From positions 1 to 19,241 of the forward strand of contig JAJDBA010000009.1 of assembly GCA_029261675.1 (NCBI GenBank): 19,241 nt of DNA. The letters are read 5' to 3'. The stretch is from Nitrospinaceae bacterium. Its GTDB lineage: Bacteria; Nitrospinota; Nitrospinia; Nitrospinales; VA-1. The translations under genes were made by a program, and so were the position numbers. Positions 1 to 8,600 of the stretch are shown piece after piece (within the stretch, counting starts at the first letter, position 1; each line of letters starts with the position of its first letter). The notes beneath the pieces are model-generated. The model worked only from the letters and a program-made list of their open reading frames with translations, ran no database searches and was not told where the DNA came from.

Positions 1-434
1 ACCCCACCTAAACCACCTTGTGCGGCCTTTTCCCATTCAGCTTCCGAGGGTAATCTTTTCCCGACCCAACTTGTGTAAGCCATTGCATCGTTCCAGCTCA
101 CCAGTACGACGGGGTGATTAGTTCGATCAGGGGTTGCATAATCTTTCCAATTCAATCCATCAAGAAAAGTGTAATTGCCATCTTGGTAACCCCAAGCTTT
201 TCCATTTTTTTCTGCATCAGAAATATAGCCACTCTTCTGCACAAATTTATTAAACTCGGCATTTGTTACCAACGAAATATCCATATAAAATTCATCTAAA
301 TAAACCTCATGGATAGGCTTTTCAAACTCCCCCCAGCCATTACTACCCATTTGAAAAGAGCCTGCTGGTATAAGAACCATTCCATTAGTTTGCTCAATAC
401 CATACGCTTCATTTTTTAATTGAATTGTTTCCAT
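1..434 (-). CDS. Formylglycine-generating-enzyme (SUMF1/FGE-sulfatase) domain protein, 3' end cut off by window edge
   Basis: The first 144 codons are visible; the C-terminus lies beyond the window. The protein opens with the family hallmark MVLIPAGSFQMGS (residues 19-31), then VSWNDAMAY and KRLPSEAEWEKAA near the truncated end, which are typical of FGE-sulfatase proteins. Family members oxidize a cysteine of sulfatases to formylglycine, or carry out related iron- or copper-dependent oxidations; the catalytic C-terminal cysteines are not visible, so the exact reaction is open. The start is supported by an AAGGTGA Shine-Dalgarno 7 bases upstream of the ATG. It lies 30 bp after the ABC ATPase on the same strand, so it is probably the last visible gene of the transporter operon. 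That neighbour fits a sulfur-related role, but this is inference. Confidence 0.8.
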   Translation of the reverse strand, partial: METIQLKNEAYGIEQTNGMVLIPAGSFQMGSNGWGEFEKPIHEVYLDEFYMDISLVTNAEFNKFVQKSGYISDAEKNGKAWGYQDGNYTFLDGLNWKDYATPDRTNHPVVLVSWNDAMAYTSWVGKRLPSEAEWEKAAQGGLGG

Positions 435-464
435 AAATTATTCACCTTATTTTTTATAAAATAT

Positions 465-1199
465 TTAATGCTTTTCTAATTGTTCTAAAACTTGTTTCTT
501 CAATTCCAAAAAAGATGCTTCAAATTTGATATCTGAATTTCTTGGTCGTGGGTAATCAACCGAGAACTCGGCATGAATTCCTTTATCACTTAAAACCAGA
601 ACTCTGTCCGAAAGAAAAATTGCCTCTTCAATGCTATGTGTTACAAAAATTACAGTTTTGTGATCCTTTTCCCAGATATCCAATAACCATTTTTGCATTC
701 TTTCCCTAGTGTAAATATCAAGAGAGCCAAATGGTTCATCCATAAAAATAACATCTGGGTCAGAGGCCAAGGCTCTTGCCAACGCAACTCGTTGATTCTG
801 TCCTCCTGAAAGCTGCGATGGATAATGACCCTCTTTGCCCGTCAAGCCAATCAGATCTATTAAGTCAGGGGCTAAATTTTCGGAATTAAAATTATCCCGC
901 GCCGACAATCCGAGTTCAATATTTTTTTCCACTGAAAGCCACGGGAAAACAGCATAGTTTTGAAAAACAAAACCGAACTTCGACGGAACAGAGACCTCTC
1001 CTTCCAGCGCAATGAAGTCTGCCAATGCGTATAAAAGAGTAGATTTACCACACCCTGACTTTCCAACAATCGTTAGAAACTCTCCCTTGGGCACTGAAAA
1101 GCAAATGTCTTTTAATATTACATTTTCATCATACTGAACACGTAAGTTTCGGACATCGATTTGTGAAGTATCATTCATTTCTTTATTAATTTTAACCAT
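465..1199 (-). CDS. ABC transporter ATP-binding protein, nitrate/sulfonate/taurine family (SsuB/TauB-like)
   Basis: Cytoplasmic ATPase subunit powering the importer encoded by the two genes upstream. All ABC motifs are intact: Walker A GKSGCGKST (46-54), Q-loop Gln80, signature LSGGQ (130-134), Walker B VIFMDE (150-155), switch His188 in VTHS. Length (about 240 aa) is normal for SsuB/TauB/NrtD proteins. The start is ambiguous: the ATG at 1199 lacks a clear ribosome site. A second in-frame ATG at 1178 overlaps the permease TGA as ATGA, a classic translational-coupling arrangement that yields 237 aa and a more family-like N-terminus. Substrate (sulfonate, taurine, nitrate, thiamine precursor) cannot be decided from the ATPase. 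Ends with TAA. Confidence 0.93.
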   Translation of the reverse strand: MVKINKEMNDTSQIDVRNLRVQYDENVILKDICFSVPKGEFLTIVGKSGCGKSTLLYALADFIALEGEVSVPSKFGFVFQNYAVFPWLSVEKNIELGLSARDNFNSENLAPDLIDLIGLTGKEGHYPSQLSGGQNQRVALARALASDPDVIFMDEPFGSLDIYTRERMQKWLLDIWEKDHKTVIFVTHSIEEAIFLSDRVLVLSDKGIHAEFSVDYPRPRNSDIKFEASFLELKKQVLEQLEKH

Positions 1200-1930
1200 G
1201 GAAAAAATATTTGGGTTAACTTTATCAACAAAAAATCACTAACCGCTCCCATGAAACCCAGAATGAATAATGCTCCGATCATACGATCAATCCGATAAGC
1301 CAAATGAGAAACTGATATTTGGTAACCTATTCCCGAGGATGCTCCGGCAAGCTCAGATACAAACACCATTACAAAGGCGATGGCTACTCCACTTCTCAAC
1401 CCAGCAATTATGAAGGGAAGAGCTCCCGGAAAAATCACTTTACTAATAATGTGCCATCCTTTTATCCCCAGCGTACGAGCACCCCAGATAAAAACTTGAG
1501 GAACTTCCTTCGCACCAATGTGAGAATTAATCCAAACGGGGAAAAAGACTGCGAAAGCAATAGAAAACACTTTTGAAAGCTCCCCTATTCCAAACCACAC
1601 AATGACAAGAGGAATAATTGCAACTGGCGGTAAGGGGCGGAAAATTTGTACCAATGGGGTTAAATAATTATTTATCGCTTGCACTCGCCCGGTTAATAGA
1701 CCGAATACAACCCCAGCAATTCCTCCAAAAACAAAACCCAAAATGACGCGCCCGACACTCGCTTGAAAATCTCTTACCAATTCGCCACTCAACATCATTT
1801 CATTAATAGCAAAAAGAACTGTAGTTGGCGGGGGGAATAGAGAAATATGAACAAAACCCTGCCGGGCTAATACCTCCCAAGCAATAAGGAAGACTATAAT
1901 CGATATAGCCGGATGCAGAAAGCGGGACAT
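1175..1930 (-). CDS. ABC transporter permease, nitrate/sulfonate/taurine family (SsuC/TauC-like)
   Basis: Inner-membrane channel subunit of the importer. The 251-aa protein shows about six hydrophobic helices (for example residues 8-20, 62-80, 103-115, 122-134, 180-193, 218-230). The cytoplasmic EAA-type coupling loop reads GARTLGIKGWHIISKVIFP (149-167) and is followed by ALPFIIAGLR, as in BPD_transp_1 proteins of this family. It begins two bases after the stop of the binding-protein gene and its TGA overlaps a possible ATG of the ATPase, so the three genes form a tight operon. Nothing is truncated. Confidence 0.93.
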   Translation of the reverse strand: MSRFLHPAISIIVFLIAWEVLARQGFVHISLFPPPTTVLFAINEMMLSGELVRDFQASVGRVILGFVFGGIAGVVFGLLTGRVQAINNYLTPLVQIFRPLPPVAIIPLVIVWFGIGELSKVFSIAFAVFFPVWINSHIGAKEVPQVFIWGARTLGIKGWHIISKVIFPGALPFIIAGLRSGVAIAFVMVFVSELAGASSGIGYQISVSHLAYRIDRMIGALFILGFMGAVSDFLLIKLTQIFFPWLKLIKK

Positions 1931-1932
1931 TT

Positions 1933-2988
1933 TTAGTTTGAAAGCTGGACTAAGCTAGGGTCAATTTTTTTCAAAAACCGGTCTTCAATAATTTTTCTAA
2001 AGTCAGGAATTTTCGTATCCATTCTCACCTTTTCTGTCTCCTTGGCCCACGCTGCTTGTTCATTCCAATAATCCAACAATTCTTGAGTGAGCGCAGGTTT
2101 GAATGAAAAATTGTTCCAGACTCCATCAATAATTTCTCGATCCAACTTGGTGTATTTTTGCAATATCTGCTTAGATTCCTCGGGATTATTCTTAATAAAT
2201 TCAGCCCCTCGAACAAGGCCACGTAAAATCGCTTCAATTATTTCAGGTTGGTTTGCAATCTGTTCCGGTCGCGCATCCAAAACATATAGTTCCGAATAAA
2301 TATCAGGAGCCTTGAAAGTTATCGCATTTCCACCCATTCTTTTTTCTGCAATATAAGCAAAGGGGTCAAAAATTGAAATCGCATCAACACTACGAGATTC
2401 TAATGCGGCAGGCATATCCTCCGGCTTTTGACTTAAAATCTCAATTTCTTCATCTTTAATATTATGTAACTTAAGAAACTTGTACGTAAAAAATTCTGGT
2501 CCACCACCAAACGAAGTAGCAAGCTTCCTTTTTTTTGATTTAAAGTACTGCATTGGGTTATCAACTTTTTCTTCATTCAAAGCAACAACACGCACTTCAT
2601 TGATAGTTTTTTCGACTACCTGGGCAACGACCCTGATCTGGTTCCCTTGGAGGGATGCCAAAGCAACCGGAACTTCCCCCGAAATGGCAAAATCAATAGA
2701 CCCTGACAAAAAGGCCTGAAGAGCAAATTTACCAGCGGTAAATTCCTTTATTTCAACATCTACTCCCTCCTCCAAGAAGAAACCCTTATCCTTTGACACC
2801 ATCGCTAATGTCATCGCTGGGGAGACTTGAATGCCAATAGTTACTTTAGGGGGTGACGTTTTTGATGATTCCGCCGAGTTTTTAGACTCACTTGAGCAAC
2901 CAAAGCTGAAAAAGCCTATCAAGATAAAGACAATAAGTAAGCCAAACACTCTTAATTTTTTAAAGTGACTATTTTTCATAATATCCAT
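1933..2988 (-). CDS. ABC transporter substrate-binding lipoprotein (SsuA/TauA/NMT1-like)
   Basis: Periplasmic solute receptor, first gene of the transporter operon. The N-terminus has basic residues, a hydrophobic stretch (about 15-28) and a lipobox FSFGC with the lipidated Cys31, so it is probably anchored as a lipoprotein. The body carries typical NMT1/SsuA patterns: VTIGIQVSPAMTLAMVSKDKGFFLEEGVDVEI and LSGSIDFAISGEVP, plus a later SFGGGPEFFTYKFLKLH. Length 351 aa is usual. Two starts are possible, the ATG at 2988 or the ATG at 2979; neither has a strong Shine-Dalgarno and the later one gives a more standard signal peptide. The ligand is probably an organosulfur or organonitrogen compound, inferred from family and the FGE-like neighbour. 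Confidence 0.92.
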   Translation of the reverse strand: MDIMKNSHFKKLRVFGLLIVFILIGFFSFGCSSESKNSAESSKTSPPKVTIGIQVSPAMTLAMVSKDKGFFLEEGVDVEIKEFTAGKFALQAFLSGSIDFAISGEVPVALASLQGNQIRVVAQVVEKTINEVRVVALNEEKVDNPMQYFKSKKRKLATSFGGGPEFFTYKFLKLHNIKDEEIEILSQKPEDMPAALESRSVDAISIFDPFAYIAEKRMGGNAITFKAPDIYSELYVLDARPEQIANQPEIIEAILRGLVRGAEFIKNNPEESKQILQKYTKLDREIIDGVWNNFSFKPALTQELLDYWNEQAAWAKETEKVRMDTKIPDFRKIIEDRFLKKIDPSLVQLSN

Positions 2989-3010
2989 TTATACGTTTAA
3001 GTATCAGAAT

Positions 3011-3038
3011 TTTATCATAGAACTCAAAAACTTAGCAA
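3011..3038 (-). promoter_or_regulatory. Possible sigma70-type promoter for the ABC operon
   Basis: On the minus strand TTGCTA (-35-like) and GATAAA (-10-like) are separated by 16 bases and sit about 25 bases upstream of the binding-protein ATG. Both boxes match the consensus only partly, so this is tentative. The rest of 3039-3188 shows no gene. Confidence 0.25.
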
Positions 3039-3188
3039 TTTTAGCATACCAATGCTCCATATACCTCTAGTTACTATTCGGTTAAAACAGACATTTAGGT
3101 GAGTAAATAGGGGGTATGTAATTGATATTATCCTATCGCCTAAAGCTATTTTTAGAGATTCTTAAGGACGAAAATTTTGATTAAGGGA

Positions 3189-3290
3189 TCAATATTCTAA
3201 TTTTGTAAATTTTGGACGTTTCTTTCTCTTCTCCTTGTTACTCCGCAAAAACAACTCTCGCTCCTCATCAGTAGCCATCTCCAACATTCG
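3189..3290 (-). other. In-frame continuation of the relaxase beyond its TAG
   Basis: Directly after the relaxase TAG the same frame continues with RMLEMATDEERELFLRS, then a Lys/Arg-rich stretch ending TKLEY and TGA. Charge and style match the preceding relaxase tail (KRDRTKRRKGELDR), so this appears to be the original C-terminus. Read-through would give 424 aa. A separate short gene starting at the ATG two codons after the TAG is possible but less likely. Confidence 0.55.
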
Positions 3291-4463
3291 CTAACGATCT
3301 AACTCCCCCTTCCTCCTCTTCGTCCGATCACGCTCACGCTTCTTTTTGAGTTTCTGCTCATTACGAATTGCTTTCAATTCTTTTAGCCGTTTTTCTTCAA
3401 CTGAAAGCTCCTCTTTGGAACCTTTTTCCAAAACACTCTCAGACTCCAAATTTGGCTCTCTCGAAGTCCTTAAGTCTTCACTTAATACTTTATCCGACTT
3501 TTCAATCTCCCTTTCGCTCACGTCCATTTTTGGAGCTTGCGCTTCTAGATCGATATTAGATTCTAGCTTATTCTCCTTCGTCAACTCCCACTCCAGCAAT
3601 CGCGCATCGAAATCGACGCCCAGCGTCTTAAGTCTATACTTCATTTCCGTTGGCTCCGGCTCGGGATTCTTCTTCGTCGGTTTCGGAATTTCTTCACGAG
3701 AGACTCCCCAGCTTTTTCCTCTTTGATACAATTTCAACGGTGGGTTACACACCCCCAACAGCCGCTCGAAATCCTCACGGCTCTTGGCATGCATCGCCGT
3801 TTCGATCTGCCCTCTGAGCAACTCTTTCTTGGAGAGTTTTCGCTCACCCTCGCGACTCAATCGCAATTCTCGATTAAAATCACGATCTTTGCTTCGGTTC
3901 TTTTTGAGCCGTTCGAGATCATTTTCCCTCTCCAAAACCTTCTCTTTGCTAAAGACGATTGATTGGGTCAGCTCGGGGAAACGTTCTCTTTGAATCGCCT
4001 CTAGTTCTATTTTGATCTCTTCAAATTTGGATCGATCTATCCGACTCGAACGTGGGGAAGCAATGCAGTTACCTGAAATCATCACATGCAAATGAAGGGC
4101 ATCCCGATCAAAATGCGGCTTGGCATAACCGAGCGCATCCTGGGCGCGCAGACTTAAATATTCGCGACCCATCTCCTCCAGCATGTCGGCGGTAATTTTG
4201 CTTTTGTCCTCAGGGTGAAAAGAGATTATCTCGTGCAAAACCCTCACACGATTGCCGGATTGATCTTTGATGAGATTGGCATTTTCAATAAATTCCTCGG
4301 CAATTGTTCGCGTATCATTTTCCTGCGTCCGCAAATTCCACAGAATCGGCTCCACCTCCTGTTCCAACGGCGATTGCCGTTGCTTCGCCTGCTGGTTGAT
4401 GTAATAAACCAGTTGGCGAATTCCGGCGTTCGTTTTCCTACTTAATGATTTTAGAATTGGCAT
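3291..4463 (-). CDS. MOBP-type relaxase (MobA/VirD2-like), ending at an in-frame TAG
   Basis: DNA-nicking protein of plasmid or integrative-element mobilization: a tyrosine attacks oriT and the protein pilots the strand. Counting from the ATG at 4463, motif I lies near QLVYYIN with candidate nucleophiles Tyr20/Tyr21. Motif II is around LHEIISFHPEDK (76-87). Motif III is PHFDRDALHLHVMISGN with metal-binding His117, His124 and His126 (116-132). The C-terminal half is highly charged, with predicted coiled coil and Lys/Arg-rich end. The open frame reaches further upstream, but that part overlaps mobC and is rich in Cys, so MPILKSLSRKTNAG is the likely start; it overlaps the mobC end by 26 bp. The TAG at 3291-3293 is followed in frame by 33 more sense codons of the same character and a TGA at 3189-3191. 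Confidence 0.88.
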   Translation of the reverse strand: MPILKSLSRKTNAGIRQLVYYINQQAKQRQSPLEQEVEPILWNLRTQENDTRTIAEEFIENANLIKDQSGNRVRVLHEIISFHPEDKSKITADMLEEMGREYLSLRAQDALGYAKPHFDRDALHLHVMISGNCIASPRSSRIDRSKFEEIKIELEAIQRERFPELTQSIVFSKEKVLERENDLERLKKNRSKDRDFNRELRLSREGERKLSKKELLRGQIETAMHAKSREDFERLLGVCNPPLKLYQRGKSWGVSREEIPKPTKKNPEPEPTEMKYRLKTLGVDFDARLLEWELTKENKLESNIDLEAQAPKMDVSEREIEKSDKVLSEDLRTSREPNLESESVLEKGSKEELSVEEKRLKELKAIRNEQKLKKKRERDRTKRRKGELDR

Positions 4464-4944
4464 GGGTTTTAATTTTAGGTGGATTGGCCACAAACGCTTT
4501 TGCCTCGTCTTCAAGCTTGGGAAGCAAAGGCAGCAACACTCCAATAAAATATTTGAGCAACGAGCCGAGCACTTTGGATTCCATATTCAAACCATGCCGA
4601 TTGGCATGCCGTGCGATCTGATTAAGGTTGTTTGCCACATTGCGAAACAACGCAATCAGCTTTGAAAGATTGGCGATAACCTCCGAGGAGGGAATGTACT
4701 GTTCTTGCCCCCGAAGCTGGAGAAAAGCCAACTCTTTAAGATAGGCGGAGGGAGCCAGTCCGGCTCTCTTCGCCTGCCGCTCCAGTTGAGCAAATTCTTG
4801 CGGCGAAAGAGTGGTTTTCACTCGTTTCGTTTTCGCGTCATAGCGAGAACGCGCCGCTCGATTTTGCTCGGCGAGGCGTTCCATTTTGATCGCATCTTTG
4901 CGATCTGCTTCGGAAATATTTTGAGCCATTGGAAAACCATTCAA
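4438..4944 (-). CDS. mobC: MobC-like mobilization accessory protein
   Basis: Relaxosome accessory protein that binds oriT and helps the relaxase gain access to the nic site. The 168-aa product has a ribbon-helix-helix-like stretch (RVKTTLSPQEFAQLERQAKR, 41-60, followed by SAYLKELA). It also has the MobC signature FRNVANNLNQIARHAN (100-115). It precedes and overlaps the relaxase by 26 bp, the usual order. The start could be the ATG at 4944 or at 4929 (MAQNISEADRK); no clear ribosome site decides. It ends with TAG, the only well-supported TAG terminator in the window; reading through would add 40 codons that lie in a shadow frame of the relaxase, so here TAG is probably a real stop. Confidence 0.85.
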   Translation of the reverse strand: MNGFPMAQNISEADRKDAIKMERLAEQNRAARSRYDAKTKRVKTTLSPQEFAQLERQAKRAGLAPSAYLKELAFLQLRGQEQYIPSSEVIANLSKLIALFRNVANNLNQIARHANRHGLNMESKVLGSLLKYFIGVLLPLLPKLEDEAKAFVANPPKIKTHANSKIIK

Positions 4945-4961
4945 TGCGAAAAACTAAATTT

Positions 4962-5107
4962 CAGAAGCCCTCTTTTGGGAGGGACAGGGTGCAGGGATAG
5001 GGAGGTGAAATCTCCCTGCCTTGCCAAGATAGGCCGTGAGGCCGTGCATCTCCAAGCAAGAGAATTAAGTGAAACGCCAATTCTCGGTGCCGGAGATGCA
5101 ATCTTGC
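4962..5107 (-). other. Candidate origin of transfer (oriT) region upstream of mobC-relaxase
   Basis: This non-coding stretch directly upstream of mobC is dense in inverted repeats: CCCTC/GAGGG (4968-4972 and 4979-4983) and AGGGAG/CTCCCT (4999-5004 and 5012-5017). The long nested repeat at 5045-5100 follows. Read on the minus strand, 4985-5012 contains TTTCACCTCCCTATCCCTGC, which resembles the TTCACCTATCCTGC nic region of IncP-type oriTs (known from RK2). Position, symmetry and that similarity support an oriT; the nick position is not proven. Confidence 0.45.
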
Positions 5108-5109
5108 TT
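5045..5109. repeat. Nested inverted repeats upstream of the mobilization operon
   Basis: Outer arms TGCATCTCC (5045-5053) and GGAGATGCA (5092-5100) pair perfectly over 9 bp. Inner arms GAGAATT (5060-5066) and AATTCTC (5079-5085) pair around a 12-base loop. A competing pair, AAGCAAGA (5054-5061) with TCTTGCTT (5102-5109), would disrupt the first two. Such switchable structure fits an oriT, a replication iteron-like site or a leader RNA. Confidence 0.8.
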
Positions 5110-5123
5110 AAGTAAAAACTTAA
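5108..5123. repeat. Palindromic element TTAAGT-AAAA-ACTTAA, shared with the region upstream of the second recombinase
   Basis: Perfect 6-bp arms flank a 4-base centre, 164 bp upstream of mobC. The same 16-base element, in inverted orientation, occurs at 12457-12472. It may be an operator for a shared regulator or a recombination core site. Confidence 0.7.
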
Positions 5124-5267
5124 TTATATCCTAATTGATATGTACCAATAAATCAAGGGGACTTCGGGCGGGTGTTTTCCCCATTGGAGGCGAAGCATCC
5201 GCAGGAGCTCTAATCACAAGGCAGATAAAGGGTAATTAGAGGTAATAATCTTCGCAGGAATTCATAA

Positions 5268-5514
5268 AATAGACTTGGTAAACCGACACTAGCCGCTTAT
5301 TTTGTTTGGTCAATTGAATTCGAGGCTATTGATATTGAAAAACTACATCCAACTGATAAACTCAACCCAAGAAGCATGCGCTCTCGGGCTATAAAAGAAT
5401 AGACATCGAAATACAGGAATTAGCTCTTAAATTAACTCTTGGAATGTTAAATTAAGACCAGTAGTTGCCAATGAGGCTAATGAAACGACTAGTCCATACT
5501 TATTATTGGCATAG
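5268..5514 (+). pseudogene. Decayed ParB/Srx N-terminal-domain remnant
   Basis: Three short reading frames join into one ParB-like N-terminal domain. Frame A gives AIDIEKLHPTDKLNPRSMRS and ends at a TAG (about 5400). The next frame gives IDIEIQELALKLTLGMLN. The third gives RPVVANEANETTSPYLLLA. Together they match the family pattern (I..L.p...NPR ... I.eLA.si...Gml.PvvV ... Y.LlaG). Each junction can be explained by loss of one base, an A near 5395-5402 and a T near 5450. No start codon or downstream domain is seen, so this is a partial, broken gene, perhaps from an old plasmid-type partition or regulator gene. The remaining bases from 5124 to 5267 and 5515 to 5602 show no gene. Confidence 0.45.
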
Positions 5515-5602
5515 ATTAAATAGATGTTAAAAAATCTAACTACCGCTCACCCTGCATCACAAGTAAGATTCCAGAAATTTTAAACGAGTCAATATTATCA
5601 AA

Positions 5603-8600
5603 ATGCCCAACAAAGACGCAGCGAAAACGGAAATCTTAATTTTGGTAGACAAGTTCTCCAAAAACAAAGAAAGTTACCTCAATTCTTCCTACAATGAAAC
5701 CTTAGTAAGAAATGATTTTTTGAACCCATTTTTTGAAGCGCTAGGATGGGATATTTATAATAAAAAAGGGAAACCCACAAATGAACGAGAGGTAATATTG
5801 GAGGAGGCGTTAAAAGGAAGCGTCTCGGAAAACTCTAAAAAACCCGACTATACTTTTCGCCTTTTCTCAGAGAGAAAGTTTTTTTTAGAAGCGAAGAAGC
5901 CTGTTGTTCATATCGAAAATAATGATAGCTCCGCAAAACAAGTTAGACGGTATGGGTTCACTGCAAAACTAAAAATATCAGTATTATCCAATTTTGAATA
6001 TCTGGCCCTCTATGACTGTTCTATTGAAGTAAAAGAAAGCGATAATTATAACAAGGCACTTATTAAACGCTATCACTACACAGAGTTTGAGAACAATTTT
6101 GATGAAATATTCAATTACCTGAGCCAAGAAAGCGTTTACACCGGCAAATTTGATCAAACATGGGAACATATTGAAAATCAGCTCAAACAATTTAGTGTTG
6201 ATGATCTATTTTTAAATCAAATTAATAACTGGAGATTATCTCTTGGCAAAGAAATTTTCAAACACCAAAGCTCCATTTCCGAACAAGACTTGAACGATAA
6301 GGTTCAAAGTTATCTTAATAGTATAATTTTCCTTAGGGTTTGCGAAGATAGAAACCTTGAAGAATATAAAACCTTGTTGAGCTTCGCCAACAAAGAAGAT
6401 TTCAGCTCTCTTGTTAAGAAATTCAAAACATCCGACAAAAAATATAATTCAGGACTCTTTAATCAAGATTCAAATAAAGAAATAATCAAAAATAGTAAAT
6501 CCGTTTTTTGGGAAATAATTAAACAGCTTTACTATCCTGAGAGCCCTTATTCTTTTTCGGTTTTTTCTTCTGATATTTTGGGGAATATTTATGAAATATT
6601 TCTTGCAGACACACTTTCAATCAAGAATAACAAAGTCATACTTGAGAAAAAACCAGAAAATATTGATCGCGATATAGTTACTACCCCCACTCATATCATT
6701 CAAGATATTTTAAAACAAACCATTTCCCCTTATTGCAAATCAAAAACTGACAAGGATATATTATCCAGCAAGTTTGCAGATATATCCTGTGGATCAGGAG
6801 CCTTTCTGCTTGAAGCGTTTCAAGTATTGGCAGACACTTTAGTAGATTTCTATCTAACAACTGATCCGTCAAAACTTATCCAAACTGCTACTAAAACCTA
6901 CAAGCTACCTTTTAAAATTAAGAAGAAATTACTGATAAATTCTATTCACGGGGTTGATAAGGATTACAATGCTGTTCAGGCAACAAAGTTTGGCTTATTA
7001 CTAAAATTACTTGAATCCGAAAGTAGTAATTCTGTCTCAAATGTAAAACCAATTTTGCCTGAATTATCAGAAAATATTTGCTTTGGGAATTCTCTGTTGA
7101 ACGGACAACAAGTAAAAAGCAAAGACAAAGAAATAGTCAATCCCTATGATTTTGAAGATAAAAAATTCGATGTAATAGTTGGAAATCCTCCCTACATGAA
7201 ATCGGAGGATATGAAAACAATTACCCCTAAAGAGCTACCACTGTATAAAAGCAATTATCAATCTGCCTTTAAGCAGTTTGATAAGTATTTTCTCTTTATT
7301 GAACAAGGTGTCTCCTTACTCAATGGTGGCGGATATTTGGGTTTTATTCTTCCTAGTAAATTTATAAAAGTCGGATCGGGCAAGAATCTAAGAAAATTAC
7401 TTAGAGAGTCAAAAAATATTAGACAGATAGTCTCTTTTGGAGCTAACCAGATTTTTCATGACAAAACAACTTATACCTGCCTTCTAACTTTAAAGAAAGA
7501 ATTGCAAGAAAATTTTGAATATTATGAAGCACGAGATTATTCAAAATGGAAAGTTCGCAATATTTTGAAAGAAGGATTTGAAAATATCCCCACAGAACAA
7601 CTCAATGATGATGGCTGGGTTCTTATTTCTTCAGAATTAAAAAAGGCTTACCGACAGATCAATAAAAAAAGCCAAACCTTAGGGGAGTTGTTGGGTGAAG
7701 AGAATATATTTAATGGAATCCAAACAAGCGCAAATAAAATATACATTCATAAACCTGACCGCGAAGACAAAAACTACTTTTACTTCTCGAAGGCTGGCAA
7801 AAATTGGAAGATAGAAAAATCTTTTACAAGACCTTACTTTCAAACCTCCTCAGGAAATGACAATCTATACACATATAGAGCACTCCAACCAAATAGTTTT
7901 GTTATTTACCCATACAAAAAATTAGGGGGAGAGATAAAATTTATTAAATTCAATGATCTCAAAAAAAATTACCCATTTGCCTATAAATATTTAGTTAACT
8001 TTCAAAAAGAACTTAGTAATCCAAAACGAGACATAAAGCCAATTCCTGACACAAAAAATGAATGGTATAGGTATGGAAGACACCAGAGCTTAGATAAGTG
8101 TGAGGTACCTGAAAAGATTATTGTAGGGGTACTGTCACTGGGTAATAAATATGCGATTGATAACTATAGAACATTAATATCTTCTGGAGGCACTGCCGGA
8201 TATTGCATGATTACACTACCCGAAGATAGCCCTTATTCAACTTATTACATTCAGGCCCTACTAAACTCTAAATATTTAGAATGGTATTCGTCACTGATTG
8301 GGGAGGTCTTTAGAGGAGGATATATAGCTCGTGGCACTAAGGTATTAAAAAAACTGCCTATAAGAGTTATTGATTTTGACGAGCCAAAAGATAAATCTCA
8401 ACACGACACAATTTCTAGCATACAAAAAGAACTTATCGATATCCAAGGAAAAATTGATGCTGTAACAGGAAGCGAGCGTCTTAAGACTCCATTGAAAAGA
8501 AGTTTTAAGACAAAAAAGACGAAACTCGACGTTAAGCTTAAAAAACTATTTGGTCTCAAAGAGAAAGACTGTCTCATTCCATTAATATCTGAAATTTATG

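Noticed and set aside
3346..3726. Plus-strand Ser-rich open frames opposite the relaxase
   Set aside because: They are antisense shadows of the charged relaxase tail, with no ribosome site or family likeness.
4315..4440. Read-through of the mobC TAG into a 40-codon extension
   Set aside because: The extension lies entirely in a shadow frame of the relaxase, has low-complexity Ala/Gly composition and no MobC likeness, so TAG is more likely a true stop here. This also warns against assuming that every TAG is sense.
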